From Desmodus rotundus (taxonomy: Eukaryota; Chordata; Mammalia; Chiroptera; Phyllostomidae), in NCBI RefSeq assembly GCF_022682495.2, contig NC_071392.1:137960818-138024817 (forward strand): a stretch of DNA of 64,000 nucleotides, written 5' to 3'. The first letter of the stretch is position 1, and each line of letters starts with the position of its first letter. Below the pieces are notes generated by a model, which searched no databases, was not told the DNA's origin, and saw only the letters and a program-made list of their open reading frames with translations. Made by a program: the position numbers and the translations under genes. Below, one piece after another: positions 45,111 through 56,914 of this stretch.

Positions 45111-47947
45111 TACTTTATCCATTTAATTTGTAACAGGTTTCACGTAGAAGGCTGGCTGATCTGTTAAAGATACAAATAGCGCTTGACGGCACTTGAATAA
45201 CAGCACTACAGTGGGTGTGCTTGTGAAGGCAAAATCCTTTTTAAAGAAGAAAAAAAATCTGTGTCTCTCTCAGAGTAAAATGCAGGCATTTGACTTTGAT
45301 CTCAAAGGAAACATAGCTCAGATATTTTAAAAATATCTTCTGTTCACAGCTGGTATGAAGTCGAGGTTGAGCAAGAGGGAAACCCGGGTTAGCAGATTTT
45401 CCTTATTGTCTCTCCATTGTCCTAGAAAACAATCCATGGATAAGCTACCTGATTGCACCGGCTAATGCTACTCTCATTATTTCAGAATGTTCTATAGCAC
45501 CTGATAACCTAATGAATGTAGGGAATGCATATAGAGGATTCATCTTCCTTCTCTTGTTTGTGGTCCAAGGTATTGCATTTGTGTTGGCTCCAATGTCCTT
45601 GTGAATTCTCCAGAGCTACCAGAAGGCTCTAGAAACCCTTAACCTCATAGTGATATTTTTTTCCCAAAAGGCTCAACCTTGAAAAATAGAACCAAAAAGT
45701 ATGCTCCTCTGCGGAGGCTGGCATTTTGCCAAGGTTAATCAAAGCCTGACTTCAGTATTCCTTCCCTGCAGCACCGAGTTTTTCTCTCTCAATCTCTCTT
45801 TTTTTTTTTTCTCCCCATCTCTCTTTTCTCCCTCCCTCCCTCCCTTCCTTCCATCTTCCTTTTTCTTCCTTTTATTTTTTAAAAGCCAGTTACCTCATTT
45901 GTTTTTCAAAGAAAAAAAAAGCAAATAAATGAGCCAACACAGGGAACTGGCCTGTCTCCAAAAGGTATCTGGAGACATCAAGGAGGGAACTTAGGATGCT
46001 AGTAAAACTTTTTCCCAGCTACGGCTGGCAAAGAAAAACAGTCTTCTCCAATGTGTCATGCCATATTTTGTAATGACAGGGGACACTATGCCTCTGATAA
46101 GGAGTCACCAGTTTCCAACCTGACCCTCTACATGACATTATTAAGAACATGCTCAAATTCTCAATAATTCACTGAAGAAGCATGGTATCATTTTTATAAA
46201 TAACTTGTCAAAACTCTCAAAGGCCAGTGTATTAAAGAATAAGTAAAAGTCCAAAATAATTCCCCAAAAGCTGTTATATATTATACACCTATGAAACCCA
46301 TCAATCCTGTCTGGATGCAAAAGATGCAAACCAAAATAACTGTGCTCCTCACAAAAATAATTACATTATTTATTATATAAAGTTAACCACAGTTCGCTAA
46401 GTCCATACAGTCTTGCAATAGGACAAAAATTTCATGATGGATAGTTTTATGATGGATGTTTTTAATCCTGTCAAGGTACCTCTGTGGCTATACACAGGTC
46501 CTCATGTGGACATAGCATTGCAGTTTAAATGTGAGATGCTCTGTGGAAATGAGGCCTGCCCTCCGCCCCTATTACAAACCCAAGGAATGCTCCCTGAACA
46601 ACAGGCCTGTGGGAAAATACAGACAGACAAGTCTGGGGGGATGAAACTCAGATTTACAGTAACAAACAGTAACTTACAAATAACCTGAGAATAGGCCATC
46701 AGTAACATATTTGCTAGTGCTGGAAAGTGAAGGGTAAAAATGTCTCGAAATAATCTGAAAAACTCAAGACCTATCCTTTTAGATTCCCAAACTTTTAGAT
46801 GTTGTGAGAGTCTGCTAGATTAACTACTTCTTTCCTTTAAACAGAAATAACCCAGAGTAATAAAGTGTTGGCTTACGGTCTCTGCATCCATCGTCACTAT
46901 AATGACTAGTGACTGTTTGCTGTGGTTAAGTTATTCCTTTAGTGTCCGTCCACCCAGGAAGACAAAAATACCCATCCTTCCCTCATCACTCCAGATGTCC
47001 TGAAGGTTCCAGCTCTTAGGTTCGATTTTTATGAACTTTTGTACTCTTCCCCTTTTATTGTTAGTCATTATATTTCTCACATTGGCTACTGAGTTTACAA
47101 ATAATAGACTCTCCTCTGACATGTACTTTTCTTTTTTTCCTGAGAGTTTAAAGGATAAAGGACCAACTTTGTTGGCTATGTCTAAAAACAAAGCCCAAAC
47201 TGCCTTAGGGCACTGTTTTTATGAATTCAAGCTACAGGGCATCAACTTCAGTACCTGACCATCTACGAATTTATTTTTGTGCTTTTTCCTATTCAAAGGC
47301 CTATTCAGATTCATCATTCAGAAAACTGTGCATAGAATTGTGGTGAATATTAATATAGTTGTATGGTATAATATTAGTCATGTATTTATAGTAATACAGA
47401 CAGGGATTTATAGCTTTTTTTTATTAGTAGTAGTTGTGTTAAGGATAGATGAGGTTATCATAGTGCTGAATTCTGAAGAGGTGACATCAAATTTTGAAAT
47501 GTGAGTATATACGATACAAATTGAGAACGTGCAAAATATATATACATATAGATGGTTTAAAAGAAGTGGACTTCCGCATGTATCAGACTCGGCCAGAGGA
47601 AATAGGTACACCTTCTCACGGTTCTTCCGAGTGTCCGAGCCATCGGCAGTTGGCAGGGCTTCACCAAGCATCAAGTACTGCTTAATGGCCTCTCCCTTAG
47701 ACTTCCCTGATAGAGGTATTTCCTCATCTAATTCTCCCTAGAAAAAGCCTGATAACCTAAGTTGTATCCATGGATTAAAAATAGGAATAGAATTAACAGG
47801 AAGATGGACGTGCAATCTGTCAGAAGAACAAGTTTCTGGAGCCAACCACTCTTCTGAGACTTTACGTGCCCTTATCCCTTATGTAATTATTGTTTATAGA
47901 TAAATACAGGAATACAAGTAAGTATAACTAATATAGAAACATAAAAT
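45111..47947. other. Unassigned 2.8-kb intron stretch, repeat-poor
   Basis: The longest part of the window without a recognised interspersed repeat. Contains a T/C-rich tract at 45781-45880. No splice-flanked ORF. Confidence 0.45.
45781..45880. repeat. Polypyrimidine low-complexity tract
   Basis: Runs of T and CCCT/CTTC units on the plus strand. Confidence 0.9.
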
Positions 47948-48042
47948 GTGTACATACACACACACACATATATATGTATATATATGTACATATGTATGTA
48001 TATATATGTGTATATATGTGTGTGTGTATATATATATATATG
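47948..48042. repeat. (CA)n/(TA)n/(TGTA)n microsatellite
   Basis: ACACACACACACATATATAT, TGTACATATGTATGTATA and (TA)n form a degenerate alternating purine-pyrimidine tract, mostly self-complementary. Confidence 0.95.
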
Positions 48043-48984
48043 AGCAAATGACTTCTTTTGGAGCCTAAAACATGTAAAGCATTCAAGAAATACGACCTAG
48101 TCCAATATTGCAGAACTAGATATTTGCCAAAATATTAACTAATTCTATCTGTATTTTCCTCCATTTTTATATATGCATGTTTATTAATTCACTTATTAGT
48201 ATAAAATATACATTTTCATTTTCCTAAAAATGATTATTACTCAGAAATTGTCACTCACATATTGCTGCTCACATATTTAACTTCACAGTTGGGGACTCGG
48301 TTGTCCACTGGTTTGCTGTGCGTGGTTTGTTTCATGATTCCTACATCTTTAAACATTTATAAGTCACTTATTCTGCTAATAAAAATAAAGTCACCAAATG
48401 GAACCAGTGCTTATAAGTTTAGTGCGTTAAAGAAAAGATTGAAATTTTTTCCTAATAGCATTCACCATGCAAAAAAGGCTGTCTACCTGTCCAAGGCTCA
48501 CTAACAATCAGGCGGTGCTATGATTCACAGGTTGTGAAAAACACTTCATGTCAGTACAAATGCCCCTTGACTTGCCCACACGCCATAATGCTTACAGTTG
48601 TTACCCAGTAGAGTCATTAGGAGGTCTTTTCAAAGAAACAAGGTTCTTATAAACGTCTCTGCAGGAAAAAAGACTTAAAACATCACTACTACCTAGTCAC
48701 CAAGAGTTTTTATTCTGGGGGTAAATTAAACAACTTCAAAAGCAAAAATTAAACACTGGCCACAGCTGGTCTGAACACATGAAAGATTCTAACAATAAAA
48801 ACTGGCAATTACCAAAGATGTAAATACACAGAGACTGACTATGAGGTAGTCTCATGGCCACTTGGTCTATCAGGACCTCATCACATGACTCGTGAACTAA
48901 ATCAGTAGCCTTCTATTAGTCTCCCCTTTTTCAGACTCTGCTTCCTGAAACGGAGCTTCAAGGTGCCATCAACATACTGCCAGA
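48043..48984. other. Unassigned intron sequence
   Basis: No supported feature. Confidence 0.45.
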
Positions 48985-49197
48985 ATGTCTCTACTGAAAA
49001 TCATAAGTGACTTCCCCAATCAGATTCCTTCATTCTATTTAAAACACTTGAATGTTTTAACACAGCCAATCTTTTTCAGGCTTATTGTCCCAGACCTCCT
49101 CCCTCATCCTGTGTTCTATACAAACTGAACGCTCCCTATTCTCAATATATATCCTGTACCTTCCTACCTTTGTATGTTTGCATAAGCTAATTATTTT
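48985..49197 (+). repeat. L2 ORF2-end/3'UTR, plus strand, left part
   Basis: CAGACCTCCTCCCTCATCCT, GTACCTTCCTACCTTTGTAT and GTTTGCATAAGCT are L2. It is interrupted by a VES and resumes at 49413. Confidence 0.65.
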
Positions 49198-49255
49198 TAT
49201 TTCTTTATTTTTATTGATTTTAGAAAGAGAGGAAGGAAGAGGGAAAGGGAGAGGG

Positions 49256-49287
<32 letters not shown>

Positions 49288-49412
49288 TCAATTTGGTGTT
49301 CCACTTATTTATACATTCATTGGTTATTTCTTGTATGTGCCCTGATTGGGGATCAAACTCACAACCTTGGCGTATCAGGATGATGCCCTAACCAACTGAC
49401 CTGGCCAGGGCC
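49198..49412 (-). mobile_element. VES SINE inserted in L2, minus strand
   Basis: Reverse VES with an internal (GA)n tract at 49256-49282, GAAACATCAATTTGGTGTTC, TGATTGGGGATCAAACTCAC and GACCTGGCCAGGGC. Approximate target duplication ATAAGCTAATTATT / ATAGGCTATTTACT. Confidence 0.88.
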
Positions 49413-49560
49413 TATAGGCTATTTACTCTGTCTGGAATGTCTAAGTGCAAAAATTCCCTTAAGGCTTGGGTTTACTTAACTATTCACTTGGTGGCATGCA
49501 TTCTTCAAAGTGCATCTCATATGCTACTTCTTCTGAGGAACCACTTCCCCATACGTCATT
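49413..49560 (+). repeat. L2, plus strand, right part
   Basis: CTGTCTGGAATGTCTAAGTG, CTTCAAAGTGCATCTCATAT and CTGAGGAACCACTTCCCCAT continue the L2 interrupted by the VES. Confidence 0.7.
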
Positions 49561-49561
49561 A

Positions 49562-49650
49562 TTCACAACAATAATGGGGAACACTTACTGAAGGTTTATG
49601 CTGCACTAGGCACTCTGATAAAGGTTCCACAGGCTTCTTTAACAAATGAG
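49562..49650 (-). repeat. MIR, minus strand, first part
   Basis: AACACTTACTGAAGGTTTAT, CTGCACTAGGCACTCTGATA. It continues at 49885 after an inserted MIR. Confidence 0.65.
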
Positions 49651-49654
49651 AAAA

Positions 49655-49880
49655 GTATAACACAGTGTTAAAGAGTGCCAGCAGTCAAATCCTGGCTCTA
49701 GGGCTTATTTGCTGATGAACTTGGGAACTTACTTACATTCTGTGTTTAGTGCCCTCATGTGTAAGCTAAGACCTAATAGAATTATTATGGGGATTATGTA
49801 AAATAATACATATGAAGCCTTTAAAACAATCCCTGACACACTGTAGTTACAGTATAAATATCTGATGCTGCTACTATTAC
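49655..49880 (+). repeat. MIR, plus strand, nested in another MIR
   Basis: CAGTGTTAAAGAGTGCCAGC, GTCAAATCCTGGCTCTAGGG, ATTATTATGGGGATTATGTA and ATGCTGCTACTATTA give a nearly full copy. Confidence 0.8.
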
Positions 49881-49884
49881 ACCT

Positions 49885-50045
49885 CACAGTATGCTACCAG
49901 GTAGATGTCATCATTATTACCATGTAATAGATGGAGAGACTGCACTACAAAGGTTGTAACACATCCAAAGTTATGCAGCTAATATGTGACAGATCCAGAA
50001 CACGCACATCTCCATCAACTCTACACCTGTGATCCTGTTTTCAGC
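49885..50045 (-). repeat. MIR, minus strand, second part
   Basis: TACCAGGTAGATGTCATCAT, TAATAGATGGAGAGACTGCA and CAAAGTTATGCAGCTAATAT complete the interrupted element. Confidence 0.65.
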
Positions 50046-50104
50046 AATACAGGTGGGCTCATTGTCTTTGTTTCCAACCTAGTGATTTTCCTGGCTAAGA
50101 CTTG

Positions 50105-50345
50105 AACAATAACAGCCACAATATTTACTAACATTTATTGAATACTTATGAGGTGCAAGCACAGCACTCAGCAATGATTAACTCTCTCATTAATTGTCAC
50201 AGCAGACTCAGCAACCAGGGGCCAACTTTATCCTCATTTTATAGAGGAGGTAATGTACGTTAGAGAAACTTGTTCAGTCGCCCAGTTTATAAGTAACAAG
50301 AGCTGGGACTCAAACCCTGACTCTAATCTAAAACCATATCCTGCT
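50105..50345 (-). repeat. MIR, minus strand
   Basis: AACATTTATTGAATACTTAT, TTTATCCTCATTTTATAGAG and GAGCTGGGACTCAAACCCTG. Confidence 0.85.
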
Positions 50346-50349
50346 TTAC

Positions 50350-50565
50350 TTTTAGCTGAAATTATTCCCTAACTCCTCTGTTCTTCTAATTCTCTTAGAA
50401 AAAGCTCTTTGTACAACACTAGGTACTTGGCTAGTTGTGCTTATGTCAGACACCATTGTCAACCTGTCAATCACCTGAAAAGCAGGACCCTGCCCCAGTC
50501 ATCTGGCTACCTAACAGTGCCTTCCAAGTAGGAGAGGCCTAATAAATCTTGGGATGAATTGAACC
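50350..50565 (+). repeat. L2 3' end, plus strand
   Basis: CCTGAAAAGCAGGACCCTGC, TACCTAACAGTGCCTTCCAA and a CCTAATAAATCTTGGG end. Confidence 0.6.
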
Positions 50566-50704
50566 TCATGTCAGAAGTTGAATCACAAAGAATCAAATGT
50601 TGCACAGAAAATATTTTGTATACACACTGACACTTTTAACTTGCAATGACAAGGGGCTTGAGTCTAGTACCACTAAGAATGACTAATAAATGAGAAACAA
50701 CTTT

Positions 50705-50895
50705 CACATTAGTTAAGAGTCTCAGCCTTGAAATTAGACTGAACTGGAATCAAGTCCCAGTTTCCTCATCTATAAATAAAAGACAAAAATGAGACCCCAT
50801 GCTTAGAGTTTTTGGTGGGATTTGATAACAATATTCATAAGCACTACTTGGCATTGTGACTGTACATGGTAAGCATTCAGTAAAGTGTGCTTGAT
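50705..50895 (+). repeat. MIR, plus strand
   Basis: GTTAAGAGTCTCAGCCTTGA, CCCAGTTTCCTCATCTATAA and GTAAGCATTCAGTAAAGTG. Confidence 0.8.
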
Positions 50896-51487
50896 AAATA
50901 AAAACTTACTATTTTTTAAAAGTCAAATAATTAAAGAACAGCTCCTTGGTCATTCAAGCAATTGCTCTAACCCAGATCTACAGTCTTCCTCCAGGAAGAT
51001 CACAAAGACTGTGAAATCAACTTGGGTGAAGATGAAGGAACAGAAAATAAATAATTCCATGAGAAAAGGTGCCCTGAAAGTACCAAGTACGAGAGACCGA
51101 AGGAAGGGGGCCACTTTGTGGTAAACAGCTTCATTTTTAACCCAAGGGACCCGTTCCCCAGAGGCTGCCTTTGTGTTGTTACTATGGGTGATAAAGGCCC
51201 TGCAGTGAGGGTTTTCTTTGTCCTCCAGTCTTACCGACAGAGTAAATTTCGCATGTCATACTCATTTACTAGGAAACCCTGATCTCCAATTTATTAAGAG
51301 CTGCAGGGTTGAAACTAGCTGTAAAGTAGACAAGATAAAAATGGTATTAGAGCCAACAAGATACAAACAGTAAGCATGTAGATTTGCCAAGGAAGGTATC
51401 ACTCATGTTGCCAGTAAATATAAATATATAAGTATATATTTATATATAGCCAATAATGACATCTATATTACTGCAGTGTTTGAAGGT
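50896..51487. other. Unassigned intron sequence
   Basis: An AT-rich palindromic patch lies at 51415-51452. No exon or clear repeat. Confidence 0.45.
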
Positions 51488-51848
51488 TCCTGACAGCCAT
51501 GAATTGCACTGTGTTCCCTATGTGGAAGTCCTATCCCCCAACGTGACTATGTGGAGATCGGGCCTTTAAAGAGGTAATAAAGGTTAAATGAGTTCATAAG
51601 AATGGGTCTTTAATCCAGTAGAAGTGTCCTCTTATGGAGAGGAAGAGACACTTGAGCTCTCTCTCAACAAGCACAGAGGAATGACCATATGAGGGCAAAG
51701 TGAGAAGGTAACCTTTTACAACTCAGGAAGTAAGGTCTCACCAGAAACCAACTCTGTTGGAGCCTTGACCTTGGCCTTCCAGCCTTCAGAACTACGAGAA
51801 AGTGAATTTTCTGTGGTTTAGGCCAGCCAAGTGTGCAACATTCCAGTA
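51488..51848 (+). mobile_element. Old LTR-like repeat, same family as 19822-20252
   Basis: GTGGAAGTCCTATCCCCCAA, GAAGTGTCCTCTTATGGAGA, GAGCCTTGACCTTGGCCTTC and TTCTGTGGTTTAGGCCAGCC keep the order of the 19.8-kb element. Strongly diverged. Confidence 0.65.
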
Positions 51849-52659
51849 TGCAACTGGTACAAACTAATAATAATACTAATATTTACATTAAATTCTTTTC
51901 TGTCCCATATAACAATAATGGTTATATTTTTCCAATGAGGAGTAAGGATGGCTTAACGAACAAAGGACTTTTCAAGTCAAGGAGTCCATTTGGGAGATGT
52001 AGTTGGGATTTTCTGGCCTTTATACTTCAGACAAAAATTAAAAAATATTAACAACCCACAACAGAACACTTGTTTCATAAAGTAGCTCTTTATTAGTGAT
52101 TTTTTCCCCCAAGTGCCTCTCTCCAGATATCAGGCATGGACCAAGGGCCCAAGGCAGACAAAGACCAGCCACACAGCAGAAATCAGAGGAAACTTAGTTA
52201 TGATACAGGTTCTCAGTTACGTGGATAGTATTCTTTTTCCTTCTGAAATTTAAATTCTTTCTCGCTGAAAGGGATTTACAGTTGTATCTTTTTAGGTCAG
52301 CCCTGGTTGTCAACTTTTTGATCAAGAAGACAGAATAAAGCGGTGGCCTGCACTGACTGATAAGGCTCCACTGGCCTTTATGGACTGCAGGCTGAAAGCG
52401 GTGCTTTGGCTTAAACTCAACTGAGAGCATTTCTTTGTTCTTCCTTGCAAAAAGTCTCTTTTCATGGCCTTCTCTGTGCCTGGTACTGGGAAGGCCCCAG
52501 GAACAGACCTAAATCTTTGCCAACAGCTTACAAACTAGCGTGTACATACAGACCACCATCCAAAATTAACCAAATTAATACATATTTTCTGATGCTGGTA
52601 AGTATTCAAAAGATCAGAAAAGATAGTAATGGATGACTTAAATAGTCAATTGAAGTGAG
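51849..52659. other. Unassigned intron sequence
   Basis: No supported feature. Confidence 0.45.
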
Positions 52660-52914
52660 TCCGGACTGTGGTCAGGCCATGCTAAAATCTGGGGGCAGAT
52701 TTCAGAGAATTGGTGCAGGGACCTAAGGCAGGCAATCAGGTGGGCGTGTCTGAAAATCAGACCGAAGAGTGGCGTGGCTGGGGTAAGAAGGGGTGCTAGA
52801 GCAAGAGGGCCTCACAGGGCATGATCAGGAGAACTGAGGGTGTACGCTCAGTGCTTTGAGAAACCTTTGCTGAGGTTTCTCGATTAAATTAAGTAAGTCT
52901 AACTACCACAGTGA
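52660..52914 (-). repeat. L2 ORF2, minus strand, left part
   Basis: The orientation and decayed GGTAAGAAGGGGTGCTAGAG, CTCACAGGGCATGATCAGG blocks fit reverse L2. The hAT element at 52915 splits it. Confidence 0.5.
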
Positions 52915-53104
52915 CCCTCAGGCCGAGTCCAGCACGCAGCCTGTATCTGTAAATAAGGCTTGAATGGGGCACAGCCATGCCGAGTGGTTTAAAACTGTCT
53001 ATGTCTGCTTTTGTGCTATAAGGGCAGAAGTGAGTGGTTGTGATATAGATTGGATGGCCCACAACACCTAACTATTTACTATCCGGCCCTTTACAGGAAA
53101 GGTG
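52915..53104 (+). mobile_element. hAT-type nonautonomous transposon, second copy of the 99-312 family
   Basis: CTCAGGCCGAGTCCAGCACG, CTGTAAATAAGGCTTGAATG, GGCACAGCCATGCCGAGTGG and ACTATTTACTATCCGGCCCT match the family consensus over most of its length. Confidence 0.75.
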
Positions 53105-53445
53105 TAGTGCAGTGGAGCAGGAGAGCAGTCTGCGGCTGGTGCAGCCATCCAATGGGGAGGCAATGATGGCTTGGACCACAGTGGTTGGTGGCAGTACAGC
53201 AGTGGCAGGTGGACAGGTCGCCACATGCTTTGTAAGAAGAGATGACAGAATCTGCTGCCCAATGAAACATGGCAGAGATAAAGAAAAGGATGGAAAGGAA
53301 TCAGAGTATTTCTAGCATGTTGGCTTGAATAATTGAGTGGGTAACAGGGTCATGTGCTGAGACAGGGAGTTCTGGGGAGGAGCCGCTCATGGGCCGCTCA
53401 TGGGAAGGGTGAGAATGAAGAGCTGTTGGGAAATGTTTAGCTTGA
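53105..53445 (-). repeat. L2 ORF2, minus strand, right part
   Basis: AATGATGGCTTGGACCACAG, TGGTTGGTGGCAGTACAGCA and AGTTCTGGGGAGGAGC follow reverse L2. An 11-base tandem CCGCTCATGGG occurs near 53384-53405. Confidence 0.7.
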
Positions 53446-53624
53446 AATGTCTTTTAATAAAGCCTGTCTATTGCTTTCTTTTCAGTCCAGTGCAGCGATT
53501 CTCAAAAAAAAACAACAACAAAAAAAAAAACCAATGACTTTTTCTGTGTCCTTGTTCCATAGCACAGACGAAAGCCACGTGGCCAGCAGAATGCTGACAT
53601 TCCTCTGGATGCTAAACAGTAAAC

Positions 53625-53722
53625 ACTCCAGAGGCAGGGGCCACACTTATATTGCTCATCATATCTCCATACCTCCTCCAGTACCTGGTACACAGTAGAA
53701 CCTTAATAAATACAGGTTTTTA
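53625..53722 (+). repeat. L2 3' end, plus strand
   Basis: GTACCTGGTACACAGTAGAA followed by CCTTAATAAATACAGG. Confidence 0.7.
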
Positions 53723-53734
53723 AAGAGAACAGAA

Positions 53735-53905
53735 GACACACTCAGCAACCAGTTACTGAACACTTACTATAAATAACATCAGGAACTCAGTGAGGCACTT
53801 CACATGAATTACATTATTTAATCCTTACAGAAATTCAACATGCTAGTTGCTGCTATAGCAGTTCTACAGATTTGGAAATTAGGGCTTAGAGCAAGGGGTC
53901 CAAAG
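53735..53905 (-). repeat. MIR, minus strand
   Basis: TACTGAACACTTACTATAAA, ATTATTTAATCCTTACAGAA and ATTTGGAAATTAGGGCTTAG. Confidence 0.75.
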
Positions 53906-54734
53906 TACCAGTGCCTGTCCTACTGAGTTCAGTGGGAAATAAAAATGGGTGAAGGGGACCAACCATAGGGTGACAGCCTCCCTTCAGTGGGCAATTGCTT
54001 TTTGGCTGCCACTGAGACTTAGTCTGAGAAAGAGGAGCCACCCAATATTGCCACGTCTGATTTTTCAAGAGAAGCTGGAAATACAATTTATTTTATAAAT
54101 ATGAAATCTCCAAATTAAAAAGAAAAAAGACCCTGTCCAACAGCAAGCATTAGAGAATGTAATCATTGCAGGCACTTCTCACACTTTACTTTGCAGACTA
54201 ACCACATTTGTAGCAGAGAGAAACACCAATCTACTCCTTAGTAAATATTTTTGGTGAATCTGGTATAACACACTGTCCCTGTGTGCTCAGCCAAATGTAT
54301 TTTTTGTTGAGGATGTTTCTTATAATAGCTAAGGGTTGCACTAGGCATTTGCTTTTTGTGTGTAGAACACTGTAGCCTTTCTCCAATGTTTGAACATCTG
54401 CTTGATGACTAGAGTAAATCCCCAAATCGTATTGTCTGTACGGCTAATGAATTCATGCAGTCCTCCTAATGCAATGATGTAACTACGCTGACCTCACTGC
54501 ACCAAAAAGCCCTGAGATTTCAGAACTGAAGAGATCGAATGCCTTTTTTTTTTTTTTTTTTAAGATTCATTTCTTGTAACTAAGTCTGGTTTTTGGAGAA
54601 CAGATACCATTTTGATGGCTCCTACTTAAGTTAATTTCATAAAAATGGGAGATTAGAAAATGTCATCACTGGCTAATCTTTTCAATTTTAAGGACCAATT
54701 CTAAATAGTATAACCAGGAGTGAAACAGAATGTT
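53906..54734. other. Unassigned intron sequence
   Basis: Contains an 18-base T run at 54544-54561. No exon or recognised repeat. Confidence 0.45.
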
Positions 54735-55098
54735 TAAAGAACCTAACAAATCAATTTGGCGAACAATTACCGAACGCCTATTATATGCCAGGATCTGTGC
54801 TAGGTCCCAGGATACAAATGAACAAGCCATTGCCCCTGGCCATGAGCACCTATGTTCCAGTGAGGGAAACAGATCCATACATAATAACAGACTGAGACAC
54901 ATGCTGTCATGGAAGGATTACAGAATGCTCTGGGAACATAAATAAAAAGATGATTAATAATGACTTTATGAGGGCAGAGCTGGGAGAAGTCTAGGTCAAG
55001 GAAAACTATGTAGGAAAGGTTACAACTCAGCTCTCACTCTAAGGATGGCTAGAGTTTCAGGATTCAGGCGTCAGAAGAGGTACATTCTGGGGAATACA
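54735..55098 (-). repeat. L2 3' end, minus strand
   Basis: CGCCTATTATATGCCAGGAT, TGTTCCAGTGAGGGAAACAG and ACAGAATGCTCTGGGAACAT give a long reversed 3'UTR. Confidence 0.8.
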
Positions 55099-55104
55099 AC
55101 CTAA

Positions 55105-55265
55105 CACCTATCAAAAGTTTACCATGAGTACATTTATACCTCATTCTTCACAAGAACCCAATAAGTTAAACTTGTTTTAAATCCCTATTTTTCAGATTAA
55201 AAGACTGAGGTGCAGAAAGGTAAAGTAATTTAGCCAGAGCTTCACAGCCATTTATAGGAGAAATA
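55105..55265 (-). repeat. MIR, minus strand
   Basis: ATCCCTATTTTTCAGATTAA, GACTGAGGTGCAGAAAGGTA and AGCCAGAGCTTCACAGCCA. Confidence 0.8.
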
Positions 55266-56147
55266 ACTTGTCAGTAAAGGGCAGGAAGAAATAGCAGGGA
55301 AGCCCCTGTCCTTACCCCTTACCTTGGTACGTGCAGAGATTAGAGCATTAGAATCACCATGTGCTTTACCTTCTAAGCTATTCAAAAAGGCTTTGTTCAT
55401 GAGAAGTTCTCATGGTTATAAAACACTAAACAAAAAAAACTTTTCCAGCATGATGTATTGTATTTACATTTCTTTTTGTTCGAGGAATTGAAAAAGCTTT
55501 ACAAGTAAGATCAGATAAATCTTTTTCAGACACTTGCTTGGGGGACTGGTTCCCCACTCTGTGGAGACTGGAGACAGGTAAACAGAGAGGAGGAAAGGAG
55601 GGTAAACAGGCAGCAACTGTCAGCCAGTCACCAAAGACGTGCAGGGCTATACACGTTTGTCCTCCGACAGGACTCATCCCTATAAACAGTCAATGCTCTA
55701 CCCTTCCCATGTGGTAGCTGCTGATTCTAGACTTTGCCATCTGTTAACACAGGTGAGCAACAGCAAACGAAACATCAGAGGTACAGGAGGGAGGAAGGTG
55801 AAAAAAGACAAGACAAAGGAACAAAAACGGTGCTTCCAGCGTTCGGTAACTGTGCTAGATGCTGTCACATTTACAATATGCACTCAATACGCACTCGGTT
55901 CTATCCTAATGTATGCCACTTCAATTCACATGAGGAAGAGACTAGTGGAATTTGACATATATGCTATAACTTATGCTATTTGATTAAGAAAACCAGTTTT
56001 TATAGAGAAAAAGACGAGTTCCTGTCAATTAAAAAGGTATGAAGTACATGGGGCATCATTCCATCCATAGGAAATATGACTACCAAAAATGTAGAACCCA
56101 AAAGACAAGGGAAGGGAAGCAGCCCCTGGGGCAAAGAACACAAATTA
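55266..56147. other. Unassigned intron sequence
   Basis: No clear repeat. The overlapping ORFs at 55639-55983 have no recognisable domain. Confidence 0.45.
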
Positions 56148-56369
56148 CCATATTTTTCAGACTATAAGATCACTCCCCCCCCAAAATTTGGGAAGAAAAT
56201 GGGGGTGCATCTTAAAGTTCAAATGTAGCTTACCTGGCTCACTACAAGATTTCTGCTTTAAAGGATGTTATTAAATATTTTACCACATTTTTTGCCTCAA
56301 AATTTTTTTTTCCTATTTCCCTCCCCTAAAACTAGGTGCATCTATCTTATGACCCCAAAAATACGGTAC
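56148..56369. mobile_element. Short TIR DNA transposon (MITE), TA-flanked
   Basis: The left end CCATATTTTTCAGACTATAA and the inverted right end CCGTATTTTTGGGGTCATAA form terminal inverted repeats over at least 20 bases. Both ends are bordered by TA, as for Tc1/mariner insertions. The about 220-bp interior has no ORF. Family name not established. Recent DNA elements of this size fit bat genomes. Confidence 0.7.
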
Positions 56370-56914
56370 CCACAATTGTTTCTCGATTGGAGGAGCAGAA
56401 CAGTAATACACTGGAGACATCTCTCCACCCACAGGATTAAACTTGGTCTTTAAATTTTTATACAAATCTAGAGAAGACCTTTGAGAAGTTGTAGATTTCA
56501 TGAGACAAGTAAACCACGTCAGGGAGAGCATCCCAGTGGCTCTAGCCGCTGTCACAGCTTCAGCCTAGCCATGGAACCGCTGGACCCTGGTTTCCTTTTC
56601 CATGAAATGAGTGATAATATAAGCCAAAAAAATGTTTTTAACTCACACATAAACTATATTACGTGTCATTTAACCTTTGAAGGACAAATTTATCTATTAA
56701 AAGGTTTTCTTCATAGACTTTATTTTAGGTAAAAGAGTCCAATGCAGTAATGTGAACAGTTTAGTAAGATTCAGGGAATAATATGGGTCCCTGAAATTTG
56801 ACTCCTCTGATTAAAATGCCACCAGAAAACAAAAGTACTGGGGCAATCAAAACACTGTCTATTATTTTTTAATTTTATGACTTTATCTAAACAGTTATAG
56901 AAAGGTACTTGGCA
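56370..56914. other. Unassigned intron sequence
   Basis: No supported feature. Confidence 0.45.

Noticed and set aside
47948..48042. Apparent large palindrome
   Set aside because: It arises from alternating CA/TA/TG simple sequence.
55639..55983. 114-codon ORF ending in a hydrophobic stretch
   Set aside because: Overlapped by another open frame and lacking any family resemblance or splice context.
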